Notes under the pieces: generated by a model | What the model saw: only the letters and a program-made list of their open reading frames with translations | What the model was told of the DNA's origin: nothing | Databases searched by the model: none | Shown: piece after piece, positions 12,694 to 26,800 of the stretch | Position numbering within the stretch: the stretch's first letter is position 1 | Layout of the letters: every line of letters starts with the position of its first letter | Assembly (NCBI RefSeq): GCF_014898815.1 | Contig: NW_026515507.1 | Location: forward strand, 124,001 to 188,000 | Length of the DNA: 64,000 nucleotides | Source: Panonychus citri | Taxonomy: Eukaryota > Arthropoda > Arachnida > Trombidiformes > Tetranychidae | Direction of reading: 5' to 3' | Position numbers and translations under genes: made by a program

Positions 12694-14029
12694 AAGGAAA
12701 TGTTTGGGGAAGGGAAGGAAATTATATTGAAATATAATTATAAACTTTACCTTTCGTTTTGTATAAAAAGAATTAAATTTCACATGTAATTATTAAAAAT
12801 ATTTAAGGAAAAGGCACTTTCACACCAACAATTATTTGTTATAGTTGTTGTTGAGGTTTCTACCAAAATGAAGAAAAAGGAAATGAAGAGAAAAAAGAAA
12901 AAGGTAGAAAGGTAAAGAAGAAAGAGGAAAAGGAATGTGGGTGGAGCGAGGAGAAAGAGAGAAAGGAATTTGAGTGAGAGAGAAAGAGAAAGGTAGAGGT
13001 GATGAAATTTACTTCATCACACTATGTTGGTGTGAAGATGTTTGCAGTTATTTATTTGTATTAATATTAGATTTAGAAAAACTTTATCGACTTTATCGAG
13101 CAATTTTAATCAGGGATTTTAATTGGATTTTCAATCACTCATGTTTAATGTTTTATTTGATATTCATTTTGAATCATTAATCCACAATAATGTATGATGT
13201 TTAAATTTTCAATGAATTTGAATTCTTAATTCACCGTTATATTTTGTCTGTATAGCAATGTACTTATCTGATTCCTATGAATCCAAGGATGAGATATAAT
13301 CCAAGTGCTTTTGAACGTTAAATTGAACTACATTGGATTTTTTAGGAAACAAAAATTTTACTGCATTGGTATAAAGATTTGGGGTAGAGTTAAATCTTTT
13401 CTTGTTGTCTCCACCTGATGTTAACACAAATTTTAGCAGTACACATAACCACTTTTCCGAATAGATGCCTTGAATTGTTTTTTACAAATCGTAAGTTAAC
13501 TATAGTTGCTGCAATCAGCGCGACGGACCAAATTAACACCCTGTTTGTTATCACAACAAATTGAACATTATTTTTATTACAACTTGAGTTTGCCAACAAT
13601 AATCATGTATTGAAATCAAATTGTTTTTGACTAAAATTGATAAGCTAATCATTAAGATTTAAAGAAATTAGTTAATTTCTTCAATTAATTTTGTTGTCTT
13701 CTTCTGGTCTTGTTAAAAGTTAATAAAGTAATTTTTTGATTAAAATTAGTTAATTGTGATAATCTAAATAATAATATTTAAATCATTTCATTGGTTATAT
13801 TTCAATTGATTGTGATTTATTTTCCAACTTACCAATTACCACTCAACTTTAACGATTAGCTCTATCTCATTGTTGATTCTAGTTCTGATTCTGGTTCTTA
13901 TTTCATATTCTTATTTTGATTTTAATTTTTTCTGATTTCAGTTTTGTTACTTTTCTATCGTAATGGAATATAATCCTATTGAAGATTTTCACAATTAATT
14001 AGCACCTTTATTGCTCTTATCGCTCTTCT
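12694..14029. other. Non-coding block between hairpin cluster and pseudogene
   Basis: AT-rich, with a purine-rich stretch at 12870-13000. The minus-strand open frame at 13390-13599 has varied composition but no family I can name. It lies downstream of the pseudogene on the same strand and could be part of the same decayed element. Confidence 0.4.
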
Positions 14030-14689
14030 AAAACAAATGAAATTTCAAAACACCATGAGTAATAATACTGATGCTTTCGAATTCTCAAATCCCTTTGGAT
14101 GAAACTGAGGTTGATGAAGACCAATAAGTACACACTACATGAAACAATCTTTTTCACATTTTGGAGATATTATAGCACCATTATTTTAAATCCAATTTGG
14201 TAAGGCCTACTAAAACACCCACCTGTGTGTGGTATGTATTTAGATATACGTACTATAAGAATTTTATCGATAATCCAACCACTTCCAAAATGTGTAAACG
14301 TATCGATTCGTCCATTTATTTCCTGTTTACAATTTAGTAGAAAATCATTGGTTTGTTCGATCTTCATTACTGTTTTATTGCTGAACAAAGATATGTAATG
14401 ATTTTACTGCCATCTGGTCTAACAAATTCAATCTGAAGACATATTTGAAACTTGAATATTCCAAAATTTTCATGAACATAATTTAATAAACTTTCAATTC
14501 TTCGACTTCTCTGTGAAAAAACTCTCTGGATCCATTGAATCAATATTTTGAAGAATGAAGAATGATAAAAACTATTTGAATGCGCTTTTTTGTAGAAGAA
14601 AATACAGATTGACACTTTTCAACATGCTTATTAGAATTAGTTTCAATTTCAAAATTTTGTGTACACTCAGTACACTTAAACTTGAACAT
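14030..14689 (-). pseudogene. Broken gene: C2H2 finger plus GSGW-containing region of Polinton-like/virus-like element proteins
   Basis: Read on the minus strand from the ATG at 14687-14689, it opens MFKFKCTECTQNFEIETNSN and includes a finger of form C-x2-C-x12-H-x4-C. After a shift, a second piece (down to 14367) holds FQICLQIEFVRPDGSKIIT. After another shift, a third (14388-14170) holds GRIDTFTHFGSGWIIDKIL followed by a KYxPxxGG segment. A fourth contains CEKDCFM, a TAG stop where Trp is expected, then CVLIGLHQPQFHP. In my memory this order is the N-terminal region of large arthropod proteins that also carry protein-primed DNA polymerase B and occur in Polinton/Maverick-like or virus-like elements. 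No polymerase part is found here. At least three frameshifts and one stop make it a relic. Confidence 0.55.
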
Positions 14690-15330
14690 TGTTGTGAATG
14701 ATTGGCTCGAAAAAAGAAAGCTTTATATACGAAGAACTCAATGTTAAATTTATGAGTTGGAAAATCTTAGAATTATCATTATTTCCGTTGTGATTTAGAA
14801 AATATCCAAAATTATGACCTCGAATAATTACTCAAATTTCATATGATCTTGATTCTTAACAAGAAAATGACTTTGATTTTTTTGTATTGGAGTTTAAAGG
14901 TTTAGAGTTTAGAGTTTAATTAAGGTTGTCCTGGACTATATATATTTCAACTACTAGGTGATTTGTCTAGGTACCAGTTTTATGTAGTACCTCGTCAAAG
15001 TTGTGAATGAAAGAGAAAGAGACGCGAGAAAAAGAGAGGAGAGAGAAAACGACTAGGTTACAAGAAAAAGAAATTTATTATCAAATCCACGATTAAAAAT
15101 CTTTAAAAAAAATGAATTCCATTTCAGTATCCTAAATCCACGAGTCTCTGTATGAAAATTAACAAACTTTCAGAAAGTATGTTCTCGCTTAATAATTATT
15201 ACGAGAATATCAGGATGTATATTGGTCAAAGTCTCGAAGGATTTACAATCCTTCCAATCTAATAAATAAGTAGAAAAAGATCCAAAGGAAATAACAAAGT
15301 TTGGACCTTTTTTTAGAACCAATGGATTAA

Positions 15331-15474
15331 AACGATTTGCCTAAGAAAAGATTCATAAGAAAAAGAACTTGGATTCAACACAAATGGTTTGACTGTATTT
15401 CCGAGGATATCAATCTTACGCATAGCAAGCCTCAAAATCTAATTACCTCAGTGTTAAAATACAAGCTAAGACTT
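15331..15474 (+). pseudogene. Protein-like open stretch without start codon
   Basis: About 47 open codons, in the same frame as the ORF at 15544 but separated from it by TAG at the left end of the inverted-repeat element. It includes KRTWIQHKWFDCISEDIN and SVLKYKLRL, a mixed composition unlike the simple-sequence ORFs nearby. No family recognised. It could be the disrupted upstream part of the gene whose tail is at 15544-15735, or a separate relic. Confidence 0.25.
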
Positions 15475-15483
15475 GAAAATTAT

Positions 15484-15919
15484 TAGTTATACAAAGACCG
15501 GGTCTAGGCCAAGCGTCTATACTGGACCAGAAGTGTCAATAAGATGGATCGGCTTTCAGATAAGGGTTTTGAACAATCGGAAAAGATTGTCAAGCAAGAA
15601 AAAGAAATATCTGAGAAAGATAATTATATTAATTACTTATTGATCCGCCTTGAGCGGTATACTGGTCTTCCCAAAGACGACTTTTTTTCCGATACGAGCG
15701 ATGATGGGAGGCCAAAACTCGTGAAATTGAATTAAAAGAAAGAGAGTCCTCACGAGGAATTTGATTTCGTTAGATTTTCCATTAAAAAGCTATAATAGCT
15801 TCATTTTCATGCTAATACCTTTTTGTTTTTTTATTTATTTAAATTGCGCGCCAAAAAAATGACCGAAAAAGTTTGGTCCAGTATGGACGCTTGGCCCAGG
15901 CTCGGTCTTTGTATAACTA
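15484..15919. mobile_element. Small element with 46-bp terminal inverted repeats around a short ORF
   Basis: The left arm (15484-15529) and right arm (15874-15919) are reverse complements over 46 bases with four mismatches, all transitions. The outer ends read TAGTTATACAAAGACC, and the inner arms contain GGCCAAGCG and ACTGGACCA. The arms are far more GC-rich than the surroundings. No clear target duplication of 2-8 bp can be separated, because the outermost bases are themselves inverted. A TA or TTA target is possible. The structure fits a non-autonomous DNA transposon or a mobile hairpin. Three of the four mismatches would still form G-U pairs in RNA. No transposase is present, so the superfamily is not assigned. 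Confidence 0.65.
15544..15735 (+). CDS. 63-residue charged, probably coiled-coil protein inside the inverted-repeat element
   Basis: No family recognised. The ORF begins ATGGATCGG 15 bases inside the left repeat arm and ends TAA well before the right arm. Residues 8-40 are rich in Glu and Lys with hydrophobic spacing typical of a coiled coil (EKIVKQEKEISEKDNYINYL). They are followed by RLERYTGLPKDDFF and an acidic DTSDDG segment. Composition is varied and not microsatellite-derived, which favours real coding descent. It may be a captured fragment of a longer gene. A separate open stretch in the same frame (15331-15471), upstream of the element, also looks protein-like but ends in a stop. Confidence 0.45.
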   Translation: MDRLSDKGFEQSEKIVKQEKEISEKDNYINYLLIRLERYTGLPKDDFFSDTSDDGRPKLVKLN

Positions 15920-18900
15920 CTAAAATTTCTAATAAACGTGATCTAACAATCGGTTAATAAAATCATACAGAAAAGTCATTTGAATTTAAGCAATTTATGC
16001 TTTAAGATCAGGTTCATCTCCCCAGTCACTAGCGTTAAGAACCATTTCACTCTTAACTTGATCACTATCTGTTCATACCACACCACCAATTGATAATGAT
16101 TTACTAGTATTTGGCTTTTGTATTTTCAAGATACTTAAATAATCTAGTTTTGATCTAAATAATCATGAGATATTCACATATTTCCGGAATGATCCATCAT
16201 GCTAAGAGTAGAAATGAAACGACTGAGCCTTGCATGTTAAAATACTCCATCATAATGAACTTTTACCTTAGTAATAACCAGTCAATACCTAAAACGATAT
16301 TTATAATTTTTATTTGCTTGCATGAGATCAGGTAAAAATAAGACGGAAAACTTCAATTGTAGTTATAATTTTGATAGAAGTTAAAATTTCATGTTTCGCC
16401 AAGTTATATACACGAGACTTAAACTAAAAGAGACAACATAAATATTATCAACTTATCAAAATGTCACATATTTTTAATTATCATGATATTGAATTAATCT
16501 CCAGTCGATTAATTTCTAATGAAGCTTTTTATATTCTCTCAACTGTTTTTTCTCTCATTTTATTCACAATTTACAGGTAACAATTTTCTGAAGATTGATT
16601 AATCATTTCACCGTTGCCATCATAAGCAAGGATGTTAAACAGTTAATCAATTGCAATTTAATCAACTCAAGTGCTAACTACTTATACTACATGAGAAACA
16701 TTCATTGTACCAATAGAGCAACAATTTAATCGATAAGGTGAGTCAATTGTATTTGGATTTACTTTTCAAATTAATCTTTCAAATGGTTGAAAAAAAGAGA
16801 GAAAAGAGAGTCAAATAGTTTATCCAATGTTAAAAGTTCTAACTTTTATTTAGTTCATAAAGATATAAAAATCGTATTGAATTGGAGTTCAGATTAATAG
16901 GAATGTATTATTTCTGGAAATATTTACTCAACATTTTCCAATGAGGAAATAAAGTGGAATCCAAATAAAACTAACTGAAAAAAATGGATGAAAAAATGAT
17001 CGTTATCATCAATTCAGTATTATCCTCAGGCAATAAACTGCTTTCAATGTTATCATGGTATTCATTTAGTTTGATTTAATTTCTAATTGTCTAATAATCT
17101 ATTGTTCAATCATTGCACTTTAATCCTGTTATTTTGATCTTTACAATCTCGTGGAAAATTTTCCCTGTTACTTTTAATTATCTAAGAGATCCAATATGTT
17201 TTGAGATTTTCAATTTCTTTCCTTGAAAAACGGAAAAGGAAACTTGAAACTGGACTAACATAATCTATTTCATTATTGTAATATACCTATGAGATTATTG
17301 TGACATATAAGTTTGCGGACATGATCAACAATGGAAACTATCAGGGTGAATGATAAAAGATTGCTGAATAAAAGTCTTTTATGTTCAATAGAAAAGGAAA
17401 GGAAATGAAAACAAATCAACAGAAAAAAAGAAATTGCTTATCCTCGAACTTTTTTCCCCTTTCCAAACTAGAGTTATCTTCCTGATGGTCGGATAATTTC
17501 TACTGTAACTCAATTAGAACTCTAATTCAACGAATTGATATAAAATTTTGAAGCTCAGCATTTCCAGTAGGCTTAAAAATATTAGTCAAGAAAATTTCTT
17601 ACCTGAAAACCTTTATGTCATGATGATCATAATATTACAATCGATAGATAAATAAACTTTTCAAAAAATAAAACATTGGTTAATATACTAATTCATGAGC
17701 TTATAAAAGAAAATTTTCTCATAATAATGGTTAATGATAACAATTGATATTTTATATATCAGATTTGATAGATGATAAATATCAATATTTTCAAGTAAAT
17801 GGAAACAAATATGTTCATTTATTAGCATTGGCCAGTTAGTGGATATTATTTGCTACCCAATTGAAGTAGCAATTGCATTTCTGTTGGAAAAAAACTAACA
17901 AAGACGGATAAAGTAACTCAAGTAGCCTCGAGTCAAATGCTCTTTCATGAACATTCAGGGTAAATTCATTTAGGGGAAACTTGATTGCAACTAATGATGT
18001 TGGAGTCGAAATGACTTTCATCATGTTAACCTTGATAAAAATCCATGTAAACATAAATAGCAATAAGTTTGGTAGTTAATAACTTTACCTGTAAGTGGAA
18101 TACATGTACAAGAAAGATATCTAAAAATAAATGTAACAAAAGTCGTAGGTCTTATTAGTTATTATGAACTTTCGAGCCATTTGCTGAGTTATGGAGAAAC
18201 CACAAATGTAAGCAATTGTTTTTGCTTTTCTTTTCCAAGTTTGAGGGAAAAAAGAAGCAAAAATCAGTTCCAATGAGTATAGTTACTCTAATTTTGAGTA
18301 GATTTTCCTTTTTCCACTCACCATTTTTACTCCCTGTCTGTGTAAATAAAATTCATCTTTTCTCATGGAACGGAAAAGAACAAGGAAAGATATCAGAGAA
18401 TCAGAAAACTTGAAAAGCTCAAGTCTATGAGTTTATTATGAAAAAAGAAATATTTCCAACTCATATTGATCAGAACTTGGAGCCATTTTGATGCAATATA
18501 ATCTGAACCTTGTGAATTATTTATATCCACTTATACACAGAAAACACTGAATAAACTTCATCTATCCATTGGCAGTTAATATATAATTATTAATAAATTT
18601 CTGATATGCAACTAGAAGTGTAAATCATGGGACCAGTGGAAAAAGTTTAATCAAAGTTACTGATTATAATCAACGAGTTTGAAGCATTTGATTTACTCTT
18701 ATTGCATTTGATTACTGATTAAAACTAATTCTTATGAATCACCTTGAAAATAAAGAAGATATTAACATCTAGTGATATCTATTGTCATGAAATATCTTGA
18801 AATACAATCTAGATTTTCATTTTATCAAACATGTATTCTAGTGTATCAAAGATTTCAAAGGGTTGATATTCAAATGAATATGAATCAGGATGAATTAATG

Positions 18901-18976
18901 TGAAACAATGTACAAGTTTAATTCATAAGCTTGAAATCAGATAGCCTGGTGAATTGCTCTCCCAATATTATTCCAT

Positions 18977-18996
18977 AATAATAATAATAATAATAG
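18977..18996. repeat. (AAT)n microsatellite
   Basis: About six ATA/AAT trinucleotide units. Confidence 0.9.
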
Positions 18997-20632
18997 TAAA
19001 AGCAATTTCCTACCAACGATAATTATTCTAGGTGTTTGGTGTGTATATATTTTTTTCCATCTTTCTCTTTTCTACCATGATAATATTTCCTTTCTCATCT
19101 CAAGTGGATGAGATAAAATTTCATCGTGAATGCATATTACAAATAAAAAAAAAGAGTCCAAAAGTTTCATGATAATCACTTGAGTGTTTATTACATTGAA
19201 CATTTTATCGTCGAGTTTTTTTTATTGAACTTCAATCACCCAAAGCAATATCCATTTGAAATTTACATTTAAATTCTGAATCGATTCCAATAACTTTTTT
19301 TACTTCAACTGTTTTGTAAACATTTTTCAAGAAAATATCATAATTCAGATCAAGAATCAGAAATCCATTTGATGAAATGATCAATTACTTTTACAAGCTA
19401 ATTTTTCACAGCCATTAAAATGCTCTTGAAGCTTATTATCATAAAGAAAATAACAAAAAAAATAGTGTTAACACCAATTCTGATATTAATCTGAATAATC
19501 TGTGAAAACAAAGAGCCAACCTCTTTCCTCATCTATTTCATGATGAGCTCTTCTTGAATCAGATTTTTGTCTTTCAATGGATGAAAACTTTGTCACCAAA
19601 GGAAAAGTGAAAAAAAAGTTTACCCTTGTTAGCATGATATCTTCATGATGGATAATTCAACTTTTTCACTTGCTCATTTTGTATCCATTTTTTGTTCCCT
19701 GGTATTTTTTTCTTCCTGTTTCTACAGTTTCATCATCATTATTATTACTCTTATTTATCCTTACATAAAAATTTTCTTCTACATGGTGATGGGAAGGAGC
19801 GTTTTTTGCACTCTTCCTTTGTCAAGTTAACGATCTCATAGTCAATTTTTGTCTCTTCTTCAACGATATTAATATTTTAAAGCCCAAAGTGACACCTCAA
19901 TTAAAATAATGAGAGACACAAAGTAGAAAAAAAAAGTTCTGAAGGATAAATATTTATCTTCAACTGCAGAATCCTCATTACCATGAGAAGATAACAAATG
20001 ATGCAACATGATAAATTGAAAAAAAGTTCTTATCTTCTTTTTCTCCCTGGTTTCATCATTATCATCATGATTTTGAATTTTCATGTATGGGATAAACGAT
20101 GAAAATACAGTAAAATGGTTGAATATAATTCTACTAATTAAGTCAACTCAATTCCCAGTTCTCTCTCTCTCTTTATTTACCACCCACAACTTTAACCATC
20201 TTCCGGTAGGTTTGTTGAAGTGTTTTTCAATTGTCATTTCCGGTATATATTTTCAAAGGGAATTTAAATTTTCACTTAGGGTAAGAAAAATGTAAACATT
20301 TCGAGACATTACCAATTCAATTTGTAGATAATGATTCTATCGAATTTAATTTACTGAAGAAATTAAAGTTACTAAGTATCATGAATTTCCACCCAACGAT
20401 TCAACTTAATTCAATGTTCCACTAATGATGAAATATATTCACATTCGAGGGTAAATACCCACAAAAAAAGTGAAAATTTCTGATTATCTACTAATCATTT
20501 CATCAAGAATTCAAAGTGCATCCAATTTGCTAAAATTCAATTCAATCCTATTTTCTTTCAAAAGGTGAGTCGGTAAGGAATTAAGACAAAAAGTTTTTGG
20601 GTTTTTCTTTCTCATGTATTCAATCATGAATC

Positions 20633-20647
20633 TCCCACCCGGTGGGA
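20633..20647. repeat. 15-base palindrome
   Basis: TCCCACC and GGTGGGA around a single C. GC-rich against an AT background. Confidence 0.7.
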
Positions 20648-20795
20648 TTTTTATCTCACTATTTAAATCATATTTTCTTTTGTACGTAAACGAAAACACT
20701 AAATAGAAGACTGGAGACTTTATTTATGTCCTTTTCTCCTTAGTCTCTATTGTCATATGGATTGTTGATGATTCTGGTGCAATACTTTTATTCCA

Positions 20796-20821
20796 TGATG
20801 GTGATGATGATGATGATGATC
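20796..20821. repeat. (GAT)n microsatellite
   Basis: About eight GAT/GGT units. Confidence 0.9.
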
Positions 20822-23800
20822 TTGAACAATAAAATGAATACAATCTTGTCAATTTGAAGATCACTTGTATACTATTGGGTAACCTCTAAATTGGCAACAA
20901 ATCAAAACTAATTTTCTAGTGAATTAGTTTCAACGGTGGGTGTTATTAATGCTCCACATGATTTCAATTGTTCTGTTCAATTGTTATCATCAAGTTTTTG
21001 GGTTAGACTGACAAAGGAAAGAGAGGAGAAAATAGAGAAACAAGAAAAACTGTTTATGTAACATTTAAACTTTCAAATGTATCTTTTCAATTGTTACAAA
21101 TACTATCAGCTGACAATCAAGATTCATAACCGTAAATAAACACAAAACGACTTTTCTAGTCCAATTTCTAGCACAAGAAAAGCTAAGATGAATTATCGTG
21201 AAGGTTTGTAAAAATATATGAATTCTTAACCAAAAATTATCATCAAGCATCATTCACTATTAGTTGATCAATAGCTTGACCAATTTTCTGAAAATTTAGG
21301 TTGAAGAATTGAAACTGAATTTCAGTTGTAGAAAATCTCGTTTTTCCATCACCATCGTTCCATTATAATGTTTGTTCAAATGTGAAGACAATCCTTGTAT
21401 AAAGTTCATCTTATAAAGACAGTAAACCGATGATAACTCTGTTCTCTTTTATCATTCTTTCACGATAATCGTGATGATGATTCTCTCTGATTCTGACTGA
21501 ATGAGAGATTTTTTTTCTATGTATTTTACTTTCTCTCTCTTTCTCTTGCTTAGTTTGAGCGGAAGAAAACCAGATGAATCAGTTGAAACTATTTATTCTG
21601 TCAACCCATCATTCTCATCTGTTCACCATGATAACATCAACAATTAACAATCACCTAATCAACAGCATAAAGAAGAAGCTAAAACCTGGAAAGAAAGATA
21701 GAGAAAAACAGGGAAAAAGTTCACTCCACCCTTGAAAAAAAAACTTGGAACCAGAATCTCATGAAATGTTTGATATATCAAATACTAATACAAACTTTAT
21801 CTGTATTAATATACCATTAACTTTAGTCTATTGTATTTAATAAGTCAAATACAATATCCACTCCCAGATTACCCGCCACTTTCATATTTCACACTCCCTC
21901 TCGATATCATGACATTTTTTTATATATATATTCTCATTACTCTATCAATGGAGAGCTAAAACAAATCGATATTGAATTCAGCCAAGTGTCGCAAAGACAG
22001 TCAAGTAAATAAATAAATATCTATCACTAGATAAATAAATATCTAAATTTTCAACTCAACGTTTTGACCAAGTTGATAATATAATCAACAAATTATTATA
22101 TTTATTAATCATTGATCAAGTGATTTTGTAATTTATCTGTGTCTCGAATGATAATATGGAAAGCACAACAACTGAATTTCATCAATTTTCCCCAGTTTAT
22201 TGATTGAAGAAAGAGTAAATATGAAGTATAAACTGTATCATCATGATAGATTTGATTTGATCCATGTGATAAAACTTTTAGCATTTGATTCATGATGATA
22301 GAGAATGTAAGTATACACAGGGAGTAAAAATAGAATTCACATTTATTCATATTACATGTAAATTAGTTTGAATTTATTCTGTTGTTCATGGTTTGCCAAG
22401 ATTTTATTATCTTTCTGTAACATGTTATCCAACAAACTGAATCAAGTTTATAAATCCACAAGGAGATAATGATTATGATACATGGTAATATAACAGAGAC
22501 GATTTGAACAAGGTGTTTATACTTGAGTTTCATTTTAAAGTTTCATTAATTCAAATTGAATTGAGTGAATTAAATGCTTGGGTGTTGAAATGAACAATTT
22601 TCAGAATAAATTTCTCATGACTGATGATAAGACAAAAACTCGATTTGAAACAAATAAAAACCATGAAAGTGTGAATAAAATGAGAAATTGAGGTTCAGCT
22701 TGGAAAAGAAAATGAATTGGAGGGGAAAAATAACGAGAAAAACTACATGATTCTTTTGATTCTGCTGAGAAATCAGCTGAGGAGAGTGATGAATAGATAG
22801 AAAAGCTGAAATAGAGATAGTGAGAGAGATTTCTTATCATGTTATTTATGAAATTTAATCTCTGAATACATGGTGGATTAATCAGTTTCCTAGGCTTTCC
22901 CTCTCGGAATTTAATTGAGCTCTTTAACATAGGAATATACTACTTTAATCGTCAAATGATAGACAACTATTTACCTTGGATGAAGTTTCATCAGTGTTAG
23001 TCTGTATCTTTGGTTTACCTTTTCAACTTTTTGCTACCAAGATGAACAAAAAATTTCTCAATTGAGTTATTTAAAAGTTGAAACATTACCTGAAGTTTAA
23101 TGATGTTCTGGTTAAATCTTTTTTCCAATAATTTGCTTCTGAGCAGGAATATCAAGGTGATAATGAGTAATTCTCGAGATAAATTATTCACTATTTTCTG
23201 CAATCGGGGGTTTTTTATGTTTTACTTGTAGTCTTTAATTGTCCTTTCATCCACCATTATTGTATTATATGTAATATTATAATATTAAATTAGAGTAAAC
23301 GTATTCTGTCCAGACTTGTCTTTCTCTCTCTCTTGATGTCTCCAACCGTATTCATTTTGATAATTCACTATTCTCAGTGAACTAGTTTTTGCCTTATAAA
23401 TATTCATCATTAGCTTTGACCATGATGTATCATGATTGGAATGAATAAAGTTGTTCGTCAATTGTAACTGAATAAATCAGATGGCACTCAATGATATTTG
23501 ATGATATTTCTGATACAGTTTTCACCCATGATACATCAAAAGTGTTTCATTGAACATTAATGTGTTATACGAAAAAAATGGTTACATTGGAATGTTTTCT
23601 CTAAAAGTCATGAGCAATTTCTGGTAGAATGATGATAGAAAGGAAGATAACAATTCATTCATGTTCATTGTTTTTATGTACATTCGCTGATAGTCACAAA
23701 AAGCATTGTTACAATTTTAGGTCGAAAATTTTATGAATAAATACAATAAAAGAAGCAAATTTTTAGACTAAACAAATTGAGCTGAACTATTGATTATATA

Positions 23801-26800
23801 AAATTCAATCGATTCTTAAGTGACCGAAAGATGTGTTTCTAAAGTTATTTAAGATTTTGAGCTCGCTCGGCTCATCATTAAGATAACAATACTACGAAAT
23901 GAATAGCACTTCTATTGTACATTCCAAGTTAGTATCATTTTTTTACTTTGATTTGATGATAAGTTGAAAGGAAATAGATGATGAGAGAGTCCGGAAGTTC
24001 ATGGACTGTTGAGACTGAGAGTTTAAAGACATTGACAAATTACCAAGTGGATCAATCAAAATGAGTCTCGAGTTTTTCTTACTAGAAAATCAGGCTGAGT
24101 TTTTCTTCTATCAACTGGTATTTGATTTACTGAATAGAATTGATACAAGAGAGGTGAAAGTTGATGGGTGACATGATTAGAAAATACTTTATGTGTTGTG
24201 CAGTATTATACAATATTACCTTTAGATAATTTCATCAGTATCTGTGAAAAGATGGTAAAAATTGTGACTCTGTTGAAATTCAATTAGATCATGAAGGCAA
24301 AAATTCTGAGATGAGATCGAAAAAGTCTAGAAAAATAAAGTTAGCTTAGATTGACACAATTTATAGAGTCCAAAAGCTTTTCTTTACCGCTGAAAGGATC
24401 TAAATCTTCACTCTTCCATCATTTTATCTATTTGATTGGAAAAGAATTCATTAGAATTTTTTATAGCGAATTAAAGTAAGGAGTAAGAGTAGGCGGAGGT
24501 AGACAATTTGATTCTAACACCAGCATCCTTTTGAATTGAAATTGCCTATTGGGAAAAAGAAACAAATAAAGCTAAGGAAAAGTTTGTGACGAAGATGATT
24601 ACGTTAGAAAAATGTGCATTTAAAAAGCGAAACTGCATACATGTAATAACGAATAATCGATCCACAACTATTTACCTCGTTCTTGCGTTCGAATTTTATA
24701 ATTGTACAAAATTGATATCATAAAATAGAAGTTTTTGATCTTTTTTCATTTTTTTACCTTTGTAGTAAAAAACAACCATATACTATCAATCATGTGCATC
24801 AGCAAAGACGGTAAAGGGTATGGCGGGATTGAAGTTCAAACGAACTAAAAATAAGATTGTGACTTTAAATCAGAAACAGAAAAGACCAGCAGAAATATGA
24901 CTAACAAGGAAAACCTTATGGATCGAAGAATACAAAGAATCTCAGAGTTTGTCCACCTAAACCCAATTCCTGGCTTCTGCTCTTCACTCTGAGTTCTATC
25001 GCTATTATTATTATTATTCTGTATCATGATGATAAAATTCTTGTTTTTATTCTTCTTTTTCTTTTCTGCTTCTTCATCTTAAGATTATCGTTTTCCTAGT
25101 GAAGAGATTCATTTCTCACATACATATGTTTGTAATTCCTTCCTTTTCTTGTATATATCTTTTTCTTAAACTTGGTTTGCAGAAAAGTGATTACGAATAT
25201 CACCCTAATCGTCATTCATTACTCATTACCATCATTGACAATTTTATGGTTCTAGTGAATATGAAGACTCATTTTGGAAAGAATGAAACAAAAATGTTAT
25301 TATTTTCATTATGATTACTTTAGATTGGAATGGATTTCATAACAGTTATCATGATTATTCACCTTGTAAAACAATAATTCACACTGGAATTTCTGTATTA
25401 AGTTATTTCTACAAATTTGTCTTTTTTTTGTTTTGTTTTCTTGATGGTAAATTGCTAATTACTATCATCATTAGTTGAGCTCTTATGAAATTAACTTCAA
25501 CTTTAATTATTATTATAATAATTAGTGTAAAGATCCAAAGATAATTAATGAAACTGTTGATTGTAGATTGCTTTTGTCCACTTTACAGATTTGATTATGG
25601 TGATCATTGAATGTCCATTAACAAAATTGTATCAAAACGTTTGTGATAACAATTATAAAATCCAGTCTAAGCTTAGTAAACCAAAGTAACTCCTACTCTT
25701 AATTACACTTAATGGTCAATTATCCAATGAATGGTAAATTTAATTTCTAGGATATTGTCTTGATCATTAACACATTTATCGAACCATGAGAAAGAGATTG
25801 AATCAATCAATCAACATGCAAAGAGAAAAAAACAGTTATTAAAGTCACTTTTATTGACCATCGTATTTGTTTACATTGAATAAAAATATTTCGAAACTAA
25901 AACGAAAAGTTTTTCATTCGATAGTATCGATCAGTTGAGAAGTCAAGTTTTTTTCCTATCGAATTTGTATCGAACTTTTTTCTCTCCCTGAGATTCCTTA
26001 AAAAACTTTTCGAACTTCTTTTAATCAAACTTAATTACTTTCCCTTGATGACTAACTAATCATCCATCTAAGATTTTAAGCTTGAGCTAATCAATTAATT
26101 ATCTAGCAAGATTAATGAATAAACTATGATCAATTATTAACATTGAGTTTAAGCATTTTAATCTCGTCGTTGTTGCTTTATTATCTTCTATTGTGATAAT
26201 GTTACAATTTATATACAAAACAATTAGTAATTAGTTAATCACTTGAAGGTATAATAATAATGTAATTCAAATGTATCATTAGTAGAAAATCTTGATTAAC
26301 GTTTTGGAAAGTTAATTAAAACGTATTAATGAAGAAGATGAATGAAGAGCAGAGAAAAAAAATTAAAGATCAAAGTTAATCATGAATTAATTTTTTTCCT
26401 TTATTTTCCTTAAGAAACTATTGTCACATTCATTAGATCGTTAATTGTTAGATTAATAACAATCTACTGATAATTTACTGAATTAAAGGTTGGCTGGATA
26501 TTCAAAACAAACAATCAAATTATCATTAATTTTTTTCGCTTCGTTTTTCCTATTGAATTATTAGAATGGAAAGTTTTTTTACTCTCTCCTTTTCTCAGAA
26601 TTACCATGAAAATATATCATCATTTCTGTTTAACTGGGAAAAACTGAATTATGATAAATTGTTACAATCAAAAACAAGTAGAGATGATGATTCATCTTCA
26701 TGTCATCAGCATAAACGACAACTTGAAATGTCATGAGCTCTTTTTGCTGTATTAATCTGATACCATTAGAATGTTTCAAAACTATTGATAAAAAAGTTCC

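Noticed and set aside
22601..22930. 109-codon minus-strand open frame
   Set aside because: Phe/Ser/Leu-rich with no motif or conserved pattern; length is possible by chance in so much DNA.
23015..23203. Minus-strand frame with splice-like ends
   Set aside because: The apparent adjoining intron would be under 20 bases, which is not credible.
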